A stretch of DNA of 64,000 nt. Origin: Glandiceps talaboti. Its lineage: Eukaryota; Hemichordata; Enteropneusta; Spengelidae. A program made the translations under genes and the position numbers. How positions within the stretch are numbered: position 1 is the first letter of the stretch; every line of letters starts with the position of its first letter. Location: contig NC_135558.1 of NCBI RefSeq assembly GCF_964340395.1, forward strand, positions 16,208,271 through 16,272,270, given 5' to 3'. The notes under the pieces were generated by a model. The model had not been told where the DNA came from and did no database searches. It worked only from the letters and a program-made list of their open reading frames with translations. Positions 54,620 through 64,000 of this stretch are shown in pieces.

Positions 54620-57600
54620 CTGAAATATAACAAGATATACACAATAGTTATGATACATGTAGATAGTGATTTCAGTGAGAAATGTACTTTCTGAGGTGTC
54701 AACCCTAATATGTATACTGACAAACAATCTAAATCATTTCCTTGAAACGGTCACATGGGTGTCACGTGAGACCCTTCCGGCCTCCTCTGGTACAACCCAT
54801 GTGGGTGGTACTTCCATACTTGATATATGGCAGTACAACCCATGTGGGTGGTCCTTCCATGCTTGATATATGGCAGTACAACCCATGTGGGTGGTACTTC
54901 CATGATTGATATATGGCAGAACAACCCATGTGGGTGGTACTTCCATGCTTGATATATGGCAGTACAACCCATGTGGGTGGTCCTTCCATGCTTGATATAT
55001 GGCAGTACAACCCATGTGGGTGGTACTTCCATGATTGATATATGGCAGAACAACCCATGTGGGTGGTACTTGTATGCTTGATATATGGCAGTACAACCCA
55101 TGTGTGTGGTACTTGTATGCTTGTATTCATAATGTAATATTATCATATATTCAACTAGTCTAGTTCCAAACAGGACAGAGTATTACATACTAAAAACTTC
55201 ATTACACTTTTCCAATCTAGTCAAGGTAGCTAACATTTCCACATAATTCTGTGCTCCTTCCGACAGGGTTCATATAAACATGATGACGTCCTCGCATCTC
55301 CATGTGATCTTAGTTTAAACAGACTTGAGGAGGAGTTGGACATTTGCATATCATTATTACATGCTAAATTCCCGCGATAGTCAAAACATGGTCAAAACAG
55401 TTGTATCAAATGTATTAATGAGCGATGACAACAGCCTGTCAATTTGTGATGGATTACTACTGACATACGCCATTTGTTCTTTGCTCACCATGACGTTCAA
55501 ACACACTTGACACCTTTCGTTGGGACCTTGACTAGACTGGAAAAGTGGAATGAAGTTTTTAATACGTAATACACTGTCCTGTTTGGAACCAGACTAATAT
55601 TCATCCATAAAAGTAAAAATTATGTACTATTGAGAAAAGTCAACTTAAATTGTGACAACTTCAGCAATGATGTGATTACCAGATAAGTGGGACTCTGCTA
55701 AGTTATGTTATCGTTCTACATACATGTACAGCTGAAATTATAATTGTGTTCACTTTCAAATGATCACATGTGTGATAAGAGCTATACTCAACTAAGTAAC
55801 ATCAACAAAACCTTAGATAAGTAACATGTGACCAATAGGGAACTTGCAATCCAAACTGAGCATGCTCAGATGCAAAGGAGTATGGGATTATCTGTGGTTA
55901 TCATAATACCTAATCTGGCGCTACTGATAAAATAAACCTCCTATAATGGTCAGGGTAACTGGTCATTCGTGGTTACAAACAATGTAATATTATTGTTTAC
56001 AATGCTAATTGATTAGTATTTATTATCCCGTTTACCATGATGCAACATTCAACATGGCGGGTTTGCAACTTCCCTATTACTACAAGTAATAAATCACAGT
56101 AGGTGGGTACAATACAGTATGACAGCTGGGTGCTGATGGGAGAACAACATTGCATATCACTTTCATTAGATAGTTGACCTTTGAACTTAAAATATTCTTT
56201 TTTCTCCCAACTTGTACTTAGTTGTGTACAAACAAATACCCCCTAAGGGAGAAAGAGGATTTTCATAGATATATGACATAAGAGTACTTACCTTGGACCA
56301 GGCGCAAAGGTCACTTTGTATTCTTTCAAACAATATTCTCGAAGTTCTGTCACACTAACTGACTCTGGTAATACAACCCAAATAAAGTAACCACCCTGTG
56401 TACAGAGACAAAAAATTATAAATTACATCAAAGGGGAACATGAGTAAGATTGAGTTTATCTTAGCTGCATTTCTTAGGGATGATTGCACAATGTCACACA
56501 AGCTAAATAAATGAACTTTGTTTGTTTAGTCCAAAACCCCTCCCCCTTCCCCTCCCCTCCCCCTAAATGAATGTTCACAAGTGCATATCAACATGTTTAT
56601 ATATTACGTAAAACCATGATGAAAATTGGAACAGTCGTACCACTACAATTGATGCACTTTAAAAACACAGTGAACACATTAAAATATTAATGAAAATCCA
56701 GTACTGTTTATCACATTAGCAGTAAATTTTTTAATCAACTTATCAACATCACAATAGTAAATACAGAACCTGTTATCATTGAAGGCGTAAGTTTTCAAAT
56801 TTTTTTTTAGAAGTCTGAAAACGAAATTCAACATTCACATTGACGTCAGACCTCCTCCTCAAAGTTTGTTTATTGAGCTTGTGTGATATCGTGTGATCAT
56901 CACTTGTGCTTCAGAAAAATCAGAAATCATATCTATCAACTCTCCTGCATGCTGTAGTGTATCTTGGAGTGTCTCTGAAGTAAAATGATGAAAATTGGCA
57001 AACCTAGATTTTTTTAAATCAACTTATCAACATCACAATAGTAAGTACAGAACCTGCTATCATTGAAGGCATGAAAGTTTTCAAAATTTTGTGATGGGGG
57101 ACGTTACCAACTTCCGAGAATTTAGGACAATTGTCTGAAGTAACACATGCGTCGTGACTTCAGAAAACACTGATGAAGCCATGGTGGATACCTCGCGAAA
57201 GCTTTGGTGAGCTAATTGTAAATTTTGGTGCAATACGAAGTTAAACCCATCAATTTAGACTGAACTCTTGCACAGATGAGCTATCATTGATTTATACTAT
57301 ATTTGTTGTGTTAATGCTTAATATATACACAGATGTTGAGGTGAATAATCACTCAGGACAGGTGTTACAAATTGTTAATATGTAAATCTTTGTATGTACA
57401 AACCTGAGGTTTGGTAAATTTCACTTCTGGTGGCATTTCCTTCGTCAATACATCACACATGGCATCTAGATGTCGCTTCAAATAAAACAAAACATATTTA
57501 AATTATCGCAGTTGGTTATAAACATGCAGCTATTTGTACCAAAAAGTTATAAATATTATCAAAATAGTGAAGGCATTGCGAAAGTAGTTTTGCTGTGATT

Positions 57601-60600
57601 TAATTTTAACAGTAAGAATAAACATCGCTAAAAGTTATGCTACAATGTATGGAAATCTTTGCAGTGTTTACATGATTTTTTTTCCTTTCATTACCTGATT
57701 CCCCAACTTCAGAAAAATCACTGAGAATCATCAATGTTTAAATACCTTGTATTTTTTTTGTAGTTTCAGTACATGTTCAGAAAGTAGACCAAGTTCTATG
57801 ACACTAGCTAGGATACCAGAAGTGTAATTATTCCAACCTCCACCACTTCTTGTTATACCTCTAAAAAAAAACAAAAAAAAAAGATTTGTCAGCCATTTTG
57901 TTAGAAATTTCAAAATTGAACATACGTTAAATGTATATATTTTGGCTGTAGATCTATTTTTAGCTGAATTAGCGGGGATGATTTTTTGTGCCAAATTAAA
58001 TAAGAGGGTAAATATATTCACAAATTGCAACTACAAGTAATGAAGGCAGATTTATCTTGAATAAGTTGTGAACTGATACATCAACTTTCAAAAGTGTGGC
58101 TATGAAATGTATTGACCCAAAAATTTGTTTCCGCCAAACGAAAATTAGTGAAAATGTGAAAAATTCGTCCCTCAGTAAAAAGTGTTTGCACCAAAATAGA
58201 TATGTTCAAAGTATGCCATGTTCTGTTCATGGACTTTGTGGCCAATTTTGAATGACGAATCATGCATGGGTGCTCTGCGGAAGGGAGAAAATAAATGGTT
58301 GAAATTTCTGTCATTGTATTTGTCCATTTATCATTGTGGGGGGCTATTATTCTTGAGGTATGCTCACAATTAAAATAACAAAAGTGTATTGTGTGCTGTT
58401 ACAAATGACTGCATTTTTTGTTGTTGCTGTCTCATGGTCAACTTATTGCCGGGTCAAGAACAGGTCACATGGTGTGACCAAAAAGTTGAGGTCAAAGTTC
58501 AAAGCATGGGTATTGGCTCATAATTTTAATACCTCATGATAGCAATCTCATCATTGGTGTGCATAAACTCCTTACAAATACACAAAGATTTTGTTTGTCT
58601 TTGGCAGAAATACTGAAATAAAACTATTATCCTCTAAATGACTGTTTGAACATATACATATAATTAGATGTTATTCCCCAATAGTTTTTCTTCGTTCAGC
58701 AACGGAAAATAGTAGTGACCTAAAGGGCCTCTCTTACAATGAGTTGTTAGATGAGTAGTGTGACAAGGCCCCTTAGGTCACGAATATTTTCCGGCTGAAT
58801 GAAGAAAAATATCGCACAATAACATAATTATACCAGTGCCAGTAATATCAAAGAAAAATCAGGGAAAGTAATGACAATTTTGAACATTTTGACCCATACT
58901 TCAACACAGCAAAAACCAGTGACACAGACACATGTGATGTAGAACAACCAGAGTATATATTCCATATTTTTGGTTGACCCTGACTCATGCATGGTATAAT
59001 ACACAGAAAATTGAATTCTTTTTGATTTGTATTGTCTGAGATCACCTCTTTGAATTAAGACAAACCAGTATATTGGGTTTTTGTGGACATACAACGGCGG
59101 AACTGAGAGCTTTCAGATAGCAGAGATAGGCACAAACTAAAATGATTGTTGTGCCATAAAGGTATTACTGAATGGACATTGGTCACACAGAAGGATCATG
59201 GCATTTCTGATGACTTCCTTGATCTTGTAAGATACATTTTCGGTTACTTTCATTCATTGTTTACACTATCTTGATTTATATGGTGATTATATTCACACAA
59301 AGGCAATGCTGTAACCCTGCACTTGTGTAAAAATTACGACATTGACCGACAAAAATAGTTTGTGTCTGTCTTTGCAATTGTATGCTGAAAGCTTGGTTTC
59401 CACAGTACTTTTTTTTTTTGACAATTTAAACTAAAAGATTCAAGACAAATGATAGTTTGAATTATTTTGTGAGATAGAAATCACGAAAATCTTGTTCTTA
59501 CGAAAATCTCAAAACATTGAGAGATCTAACTGGTGCTTCCACCCAGCCACACCGAAGTCCTGGTCCGAGGATCTTGGAAAAAGTGCAATTTGAAATAACA
59601 TTGCCTTTGTACTCAGGATCCAATTTGTCATCATATGCAAATAATCGTTTAGGAGCAGGTAGAGGTACGTCTTCAGGCTTGTCACCGGGTATATACGACA
59701 ATAAATTGTAGACATCATCACATACCACAAGTACGTTGTATTTTCTGGCTAGTTGGATAACTTTACGACACTTTTCTGTAATGTAGCACAACAAAAAAGC
59801 ACAAATGATACGGTGAGATCACCAAGACTGCAAGAAAGGATTCCACACTCAGCACCTTAGAATGTAAGATACATTGTGTTGTGATGCCCTAACTGGGTTG
59901 ACGGATGAGTGAGGGCGCCCATCATATCTTCGCTCGCAGTCTAGAACCTCCCTAGGGACAACCACATAGTATCACACAAGCTCAACAAATGAACTTCCTT
60001 CATTTAGGACAAAACTTCCTCCCTCTATAAACGAACGTTCACAAGTGTGGCATCGACGCATTTATATATGGTGTAAACCATGGTGAAAATTGTAGCGGTC
60101 ACACTACTCTGATTGATACAATGTAAAAAACATGGTCCACACATTAAAATGCTAACTGGAAACCGCGCACCGTTTATCATATTTGTGGTAAATTTTAATT
60201 ATCTTATCAACATCCCAGTCGTAAATACAGAACCTTTCATTATTGAAGGTCTTAAAATTTTCGAAATTTGGTTAGAAAGTGGAAATTTAGTTCAGCAATT
60301 ATATTGACGCCAGACCCCTAGGCCCTAGCTACCCCCTCAACAAATGACATTTGTTTGTGAGTTTGTGTGGCATTGTGCAATTGTCTCCAAGGACTTCAAT
60401 CATGGAAGTATCGCCATGGGTGTAATGGCTGTTTTGAGTGATTCTGTGCACTACATGAGGTAGTTGTTCATTTGCATGTTTTAAGGGAGATTTCCTTTTG
60501 AGTGAGCATAACCCACTAGAATGAGGTGTATTTACTAACACCACAACTTGACAAATTTTTGGGTTAAAATGAAGAAGCCTCCTTTCAAAGTAACACCTAA

Positions 60601-63600
60601 TGACTCTGAAGGTACAATTTTTGTATTTTAGTGTAATAGCAGATTTTCTGAGTTAGATTTGATATCTTGCAAAATTCAATATGTCTGTCCTCATGTAAAT
60701 CATTTGAAATCCGATTACATTTCCAGGAGTTTTTGAGTCAGTAACCCTCAGGAATTTTTTCGACCAACTTTTGTCATTTTCCAGGAACATTTAGCAGTAG
60801 TAGTACACGTCCATCTAACAGGTATGTCTTGAATATGTTTCTCCAATTCACTTACCTTCAGGAAGGCAAAATCCTCTAGGGTTGTTGAAAGTTGGAACGA
60901 GGTACACCATTGCCCAGTATGGTTTTGTGTCGGTAATCTCACGACTTGATTTTTGTTGATATTCAGACAAAAGTTTGTCAAGGTCATCAATGTTGAGGCT
61001 GTCAGCACTGGGAACTGGACAGAGAAGAAAATGGATACAACTGTTGAGTTATAATTAGATATCATTCCCCCAATATTTTTCTTCGTTAAGCCAAGGAAAG
61101 TACGTGTGACCCTAAGGAGCAGTGTGCCCTCTAAGCCAATTAGATGTGCTACTGACGCACACAATTTCTAATGACGCATCAAAATTTGATGTTCCCCTAT
61201 CTCTTACTATGTGGTGACTCACACGAAATCCCAGTTCTTCTCATTTTGACTCACAACAACAAAATTAGGCTATCATTAGAGGGCACACTGCAGTAAGGAG
61301 CCCTTGTCAACCCTTAGGTCACAAATATTCTCCAGATGAATGAAGAAAAATATTGGGGAATAATATAATTATACCATAGCCAGTGATATAAAAAAAAAAT
61401 TGGGGAAAGTAATGGCAATTTTGAGTGTTTTGACTCATATTTCAAACACTGCAGAAGTTCAGAACCAATGACGTAGACGTGCGTTATCATGACATAGATG
61501 CATGTTGCAGAATGACCAGAGTATATATTCCATATTTTTTTGTTGAACCTGGCTCATGCATGGTACAACTGTTAACATCAAACCGTGGACAAACAGAACC
61601 TGTTACAAACAGCGAAAGTAAACAACTGAATTGGATTAATAACACTTCGCACAGCATGTACAGGAACTTGTATTACCATGTACATTCCATTCCATCATTT
61701 GATAAGAACAGTTTTATGACCACTTTAACAATTTCCAGTTCCCCCGAAGAGGCCATAAAACTGTTCTTATTAAAACCATGGTGTGTAATACTAGCCTCTG
61801 CTGTTCCAGCATGCTGAGACAAGTGTTATAACAGGTTTCGTTTGTCCATACTCTGGTATCTGCAGTTGTATAACCATCTTATTACAGCCAATGTCATCTA
61901 AGCTGGGCAAAACAGTGTGTGTGACAAATGTATTTTTCTCCTGGTTGTGAGACGACTCAGTGTTATTGGGTGTTGACATCATTTTGGTAAAAATAGATAT
62001 CAGATAAGTAAATAAATAAATAAATAAACAAAGCTGGCTCTCCACAGTCATAAGGGGCAAGATCAACAGTTCAAAGTAGGACAAGAAAAATCATCAAATT
62101 GAGAAATGGAAGACTTTTTGCTACAGTGATAGCAAATGCATATCACTAAAAATCATTGTACATGTACAGTGAGGTGTCAATAAAAGAGAATTTTTCTCAC
62201 TACTTTAATAATACTGGCTTTGTATTTATAGTACTACATACTATGACATACTGAATTAAAATTAATTGTGCTGTATGAAACAATTATCAATTTTGCCTGA
62301 TTATGTTAGAAGTGGGGGGGGGGGGGATAACCAAAATAATTTTTTTTTATCTTACATTGAACTATTGATCTCGCTCCTATCTAGACTGTAATATACGTTG
62401 TGTCAATCTGCCCTCACCAGCCTCCTCTCTGGGTGGGAGGCTGACCAATGTGTGAGGGTGCCCCGTCATGGCGTACCTTACTGACTTAGCTCCTATCTAG
62501 ACTCTCTCACAGTCCTCGGAGCTTCACTTTACTAAAGTTGACGCAAAATGAATTATTTTGTATACACCGATACCATCTACAAAAGGTACTCCAAGATAGT
62601 ACTTGAATAACCTTGTACTGTGTGCCCTCATCGACCACATAGAGATATCTGTTCGTTGACATGTGACTGCGACGCTCCATGTTTTCTCAAAGCCCGGGGC
62701 CCGGAAAACACACAGAGCGTCGCAGTCACACGTCAACGAATGGTTATCTCTATCATGGTCGATGAGGGCGCACAGTACAAGATTATTCAAGTACGGTGAT
62801 ATAGCTGGCATCAGGACATACAAAATAATTCGTTTAGCTTTAATTTTTGTAAAGCGAAGCTCCGAGGGCTGTGAGAGAGTCTAAGCTCCTATCATGTCTA
62901 AAGCAAGAACACTTGACAGGTCTTACCAGGCACTACTGTCATCCCCATTTCTTTAAACATATCTAAAGCAATAAAATATGTTGGATCTTCCACAAACACT
63001 ATATCACCTCTGTTGAATAGCAGTGTTCCAATCATGTACAGACCATGTGAAGCACCGCATGTCACCATTAGGTCTTCACTAACAGAAAAAAAGAGAACAT
63101 GTAATTATATAAGTATGTACATACAATTAAGGGCAAAAAAAAAATAAATCTGGTTCTGGTCAGCGCGCACGTGCCCTGAATACCCTCGCGTCGATCCTTT
63201 TTTCCCCTGATAATTTTTGCTGTCCCGTTCCTTATTTATTCCTGATATCAGGAGAACAAGCAGCTGAAATCTACCCTACATGCCAAGACTGCTTAAATAC
63301 AAAGCCTAAACTGCTTCGAGGAAAAAGGAAGTTTTTCAAGAGATAAATATGATAGAACAGAGTATGTAAAGTGTCAAAAATATGTGTATTTACCAATTTG
63401 CAAAAAAAAAAAAAAAAAAAAAAAAAAAATAGGAAAAAAAAGAAAGAAAAGAATTCGCGTCATCGCACCACTCTAGAAAGTTTACCCTGACCAGAACCAG
63501 ATATTTTTTTTTTGGCCTAATCTTGTTTCTCCCAACTTGAATCTTTTTTTTTTGTATACAAACAAATATCTCCCGGTAGAAAGAGGATTAAAAACCATAC

Positions 63601-63694
63601 AATATGAAACAAAATATCGTCTGGCTCAACAAAAATCTTAAAGTATTATTAAACACTGCTATATTTTTTTGTCTAACCAACAGTGCTAAATACA

Positions 63695-63731
<37 letters not shown>

Positions 63732-63987
63732 ACACACATACACACACACATGTACATGTACACACACATACATACATACATACACACAGAGACATTTCCT
63801 TGTGAATATAACACTACTGCACCTCAGTTCAATAGTGTTAACAATCTGGCCTACTTTTACATACGTATTGTACATACCTGGAAACATCATCTTGGTATTT
63901 TTCTGTTAGGAATTTTGACATCTGAATTCGGAATTTGCCGTCTCCTTGAGTGACACCATACTGGAATATATGACCTTCATCAGATTG
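54481..63987 (-). CDS. Class I/II PLP-dependent aminotransferase, 5' end beyond window (8 exons)
   Basis: Eight minus-strand exons (63987-63878, 63078-62927, 61014-60856, 59775-59502, 57860-57746, 57475-57404, 56395-56292, 54619-54481) join in phases 2,1,1,2,0,0,2 to give 374 residues and TAA. The order of landmarks is that of fold-type I aminotransferases: TCGASHGL near the cofactor phosphate, the asparagine of FNNPRG, DDVYN with the aspartate that pairs with the pyridine nitrogen and the following tyrosine, the Schiff-base lysine in CTFSKILGPGLRCGW, and the substrate-carboxylate arginine in NCMRLAF. The layout resembles 2-aminoadipate/kynurenine-type and YER152C-like aminotransferases; the substrate is not determined. 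The N-terminal part is missing only because the window ends. No signal peptide can be assessed. Confidence 0.93.
54792..55130. repeat. 43-bp minisatellite, 8 units, with 129-bp higher-order period
   Basis: ACAACCCATGTGGGTGGTAC followed by TTCCATGCTTGATATATGGC and AGT recurs every 43 bp from 54792. Units 1-3 and 4-6 share the same variants in order (ACTTCC, CCTTCC, then CATGA..GCAGA), so a three-unit block was duplicated. All three minus-strand frames stay open. In the last aminotransferase intron. Confidence 0.9.
55837..56075. mobile_element. MITE with AGGGAACTTGCAA ends, copy 2
   Basis: Same ends as the copy at 51411, with one mismatch in the right end (TTGCAACTTCCCT), flanked by TA on both sides. 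Located in the last aminotransferase intron. Confidence 0.85.
56292..56395 (-). CDS. Aminotransferase exon (C-terminal domain)
   Basis: Encodes GGYFIWVVLPESVSVTELRE then KEYKVTFAPGPR, matching the G-G-x-F-x-W segment of the C-terminal domain. Acceptor CACAG, donor GTAAG; ends in phase 2. Confidence 0.92.
56483..56898. mobile_element. MITE with CACACAAGCTCAATAAA ends, copy 1
   Basis: Left end CAATGTCACACAAGCTAAAT and right end TTATTGAGCTTGTGTGATAT are inverted repeats. The body matches 59965-60384 over most of its length (AACTTATCAACATCACAATA, AATACAGAACCTGTTATCAT). In an aminotransferase intron. Confidence 0.75.
57404..57475 (-). CDS. Aminotransferase exon (24 codons)
   Basis: Encodes RHLDAMCDVLTKEM then PPEVKFTKPQ, phase 0 at both ends, between minus-strand acceptor TTGAAG and donor GTTTGT. 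Too short to be seen as an open frame; it is supported by exact phase fit and by the start of the C-terminal domain. Confidence 0.88.
57746..57860 (-). CDS. Aminotransferase exon
   Basis: Encodes GITRSGGGWNNYTSGILAS, VIELGLLSEHVLKLQKKYK. Acceptor TTTTAG, donor GTATTT; its first base completes a serine codon from the previous exon. Confidence 0.9.
58660..58832. mobile_element. Foldback MITE (CCCCAATATTTTTCTTC family), intact copy
   Basis: Inverted arms of about 70 bp: TAATTAGATGTTATTCCCCA at the left and AATAACATAATTATA at the right, with GTGACCTAAAGGGCC / GGCCCCTTAGGTCAC further in. Lies in an aminotransferase intron. Confidence 0.75.
58660..59000. repeat. Composite intronic repeat, copy A
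   Basis: Beyond the MITE the similarity to 61051-61563 continues: GGGAAAGTAATG(A/G)CAATTTTGA and AGAGTATATATTCCATATTT up to CTCATGCATGGTA. Copy A therefore shares a unit larger than the MITE with another intron of the same gene. Confidence 0.7.
59502..59775 (-). CDS. Aminotransferase exon with catalytic lysine
   Basis: Encodes EKCRKVIQLARKYNVLVVCD, DVYNLLSYIPGDKPEDVPLP and NVISNCTFSKILGPGLRCGW, with the Schiff-base lysine in FSK. Acceptor TTACAG; the donor is GTAAGA directly after TTTTC. Confidence 0.95.
59965..60384. mobile_element. MITE with CACACAAGCTCAATAAA ends, copy 2
   Basis: Begins ATCACACAAGCTCAACAAAT and ends GTTTGTGTGGCATTGTGCAA, inverted with respect to each other. Internal blocks (TTGTGGTAAATTTTAATTAT, GTAAATACAGAACCTTTCAT) match the copy at 56483. 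A partial third copy is at about 57009-57091. Confidence 0.75.
60856..61014 (-). CDS. Aminotransferase exon with N-P-R-G motif
   Basis: Encodes LNIDDLDKLLSEYQ, YWAMVYLVPTFNNPRGFCLPE. The NPRG is a variant of the usual NPTG. Acceptor GTCCAG, donor GTAAGT on the minus strand. Confidence 0.92.
61051..61374. mobile_element. Foldback MITE (CCCCAATATTTTTCTTC family), interrupted copy
   Basis: Left arm ATAATTAGATATCATTCCCC and right arm ending GGGGAATAATATAATTAT are inverted repeats, with GTGACC..AAGGAG and GCCCTT..AGGTCAC inside. The middle is filled by the nested hAT-type MITE at 61120. Confidence 0.75.
61120..61292. mobile_element. hAT-type MITE nested in another element
   Basis: Ends CAGTGTGCCCTCTAA and TTAGAGGGCACACTG are inverted repeats beginning CAG, as in hAT elements. 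Flanks CTAAGGAG (61112-61119) and GTAAGGAG (61293-61300) are an 8-bp duplication with one mismatch. It interrupts the foldback element 61051-61374. Confidence 0.75.
61564..61870. mobile_element. Foldback MITE with TACAACTG ends, copy 2
   Basis: Inverted ends TACAACTGTTAACATCAAAC and the reverse complement ending CAGTTGTA; inner parts (AACCTGTTACAAACAG, CATGCTGAGACAAGTG) also pair. It begins exactly where composite repeat copy A reads CATGCATGGTATAATAC, so copy A looks like the empty site and TA the target. Confidence 0.75.
62091..62385. repeat. Dispersed repeat, longest copy
   Basis: AAATTGAGAAATGGAAGA, CTTTGTATTTATAGTA(C)TACATACT, GTTAGAAGTGGGGGG and ATTGAACTATTGATCTCG are shared with 41863-42075 and 48344-48505, in the same order. 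In an aminotransferase intron. Confidence 0.65.
62498..62883. mobile_element. Foldback (Mutator-like) non-autonomous element with 10-bp target duplication
   Basis: Nearly the whole 386 bp is an inverted repeat: arms of about 190 bp meet near 62695. Perfect outer ends TAGACTCTCTCACAG and CTGTGAGAGAGTCTA are flanked by the identical 10-mer AGCTCCTATC at 62488-62497 and 62884-62893. Long terminal inverted repeats with 9-11 bp target duplications are typical of Mutator-like elements; no transposase is encoded. It sits in an aminotransferase intron. Confidence 0.85.
62927..63078 (-). CDS. Aminotransferase exon with cofactor-phosphate loop
   Basis: Encodes EDLMVTCGASHGLYMIGT, then FVEDPTYFIALDMFKEMGM. 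Flanked by TGTTAG and GTAAGA on the minus strand. Phase in 2, phase out 1. Confidence 0.92.
63698..63785. repeat. CA / CATA microsatellite
   Basis: CA run with CCCACA and TGTACATG interruptions, ending in CATA units, in the aminotransferase intron before the exon at 63878. A poly-A run is at about 63402-63429. Confidence 0.93.
63878..63987 (-). CDS. Aminotransferase exon (first in window)
   Basis: Minus-strand acceptor TTTTAG precedes 63987; donor GTATGT follows 63878. Encodes QSDEGHIFQYGVTQGDGKFR and FLTEKYQDDVS, ending two bases into a codon that exon 63078-62927 completes. The preceding exon lies outside the window. Confidence 0.88.
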
Positions 63988-64000
63988 CTAAAATACAAGA

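Noticed and set aside
54734-55146. Three overlapping minus-strand repeat proteins
   Set aside because: Products of the 43-bp minisatellite, which moves through all frames; intronic in the aminotransferase gene.
60748-61164. 138-residue minus-strand open frame
   Set aside because: It crosses an aminotransferase exon in the wrong frame and continues into intron repeats.

Overview
Organism and overall character. The window is eukaryotic nuclear DNA from an animal. All protein-coding information is in short exons with canonical GT-AG splice sites, separated by introns of 0.1 to 15 kb. The remainder is AT-rich and packed with microsatellites, minisatellites, foldback/MITE-type elements, one tRNA-derived SINE and one decayed LINE fragment. 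Gene content (a clear Prdm12 orthologue without the vertebrate poly-alanine tail, a histamine N-methyltransferase-like gene and a fold-type I aminotransferase) together with the repeat style suggests a non-vertebrate metazoan, most probably a marine invertebrate deuterostome such as a hemichordate or lancelet. That placement is inference.

Layout. 1-17691: gene-poor DNA upstream of Prdm12, with several long simple repeats and two foldback elements. 17692-36069 (+): Prdm12 in six coding exons, encoding 346 residues with a PR/SET domain and three C2H2 zinc fingers. Exon 1 is separated from the rest by a 14.9-kb intron. 36070-43948: non-coding, including a 964-bp tandem duplication that appears identical, and a frameshifted reverse-transcriptase fragment. 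43949-49874 (+): an HNMT-like methyltransferase in three coding exons, 291 residues. 49875-54480: convergent intergenic DNA with a SINE and MITEs. 54481-63987 (-): eight exons, including the last, of a PLP-dependent aminotransferase whose 5' exons lie beyond the right edge. Its introns hold most of the mobile elements in the window.

How the genes relate. Exon phases match at every junction in all three models, so the reading frames are well supported. The three genes do not form an obvious pathway: Prdm12 is a neural transcriptional regulator, and the other two are small-molecule enzymes (methyl transfer and amino-group transfer). The HNMT-like and aminotransferase genes are tail to tail.

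Main points of interest: the complete Prdm12 model with its short C-terminus ending in a sumoylation-like motif; an HNMT-like enzyme that keeps the SAM site but changes histamine-contact positions; a long foldback element with a perfect 10-bp target duplication; nested MITEs inside a duplicated intronic block; the 964-bp tandem duplication; and a 43-bp minisatellite with a 129-bp higher-order period.
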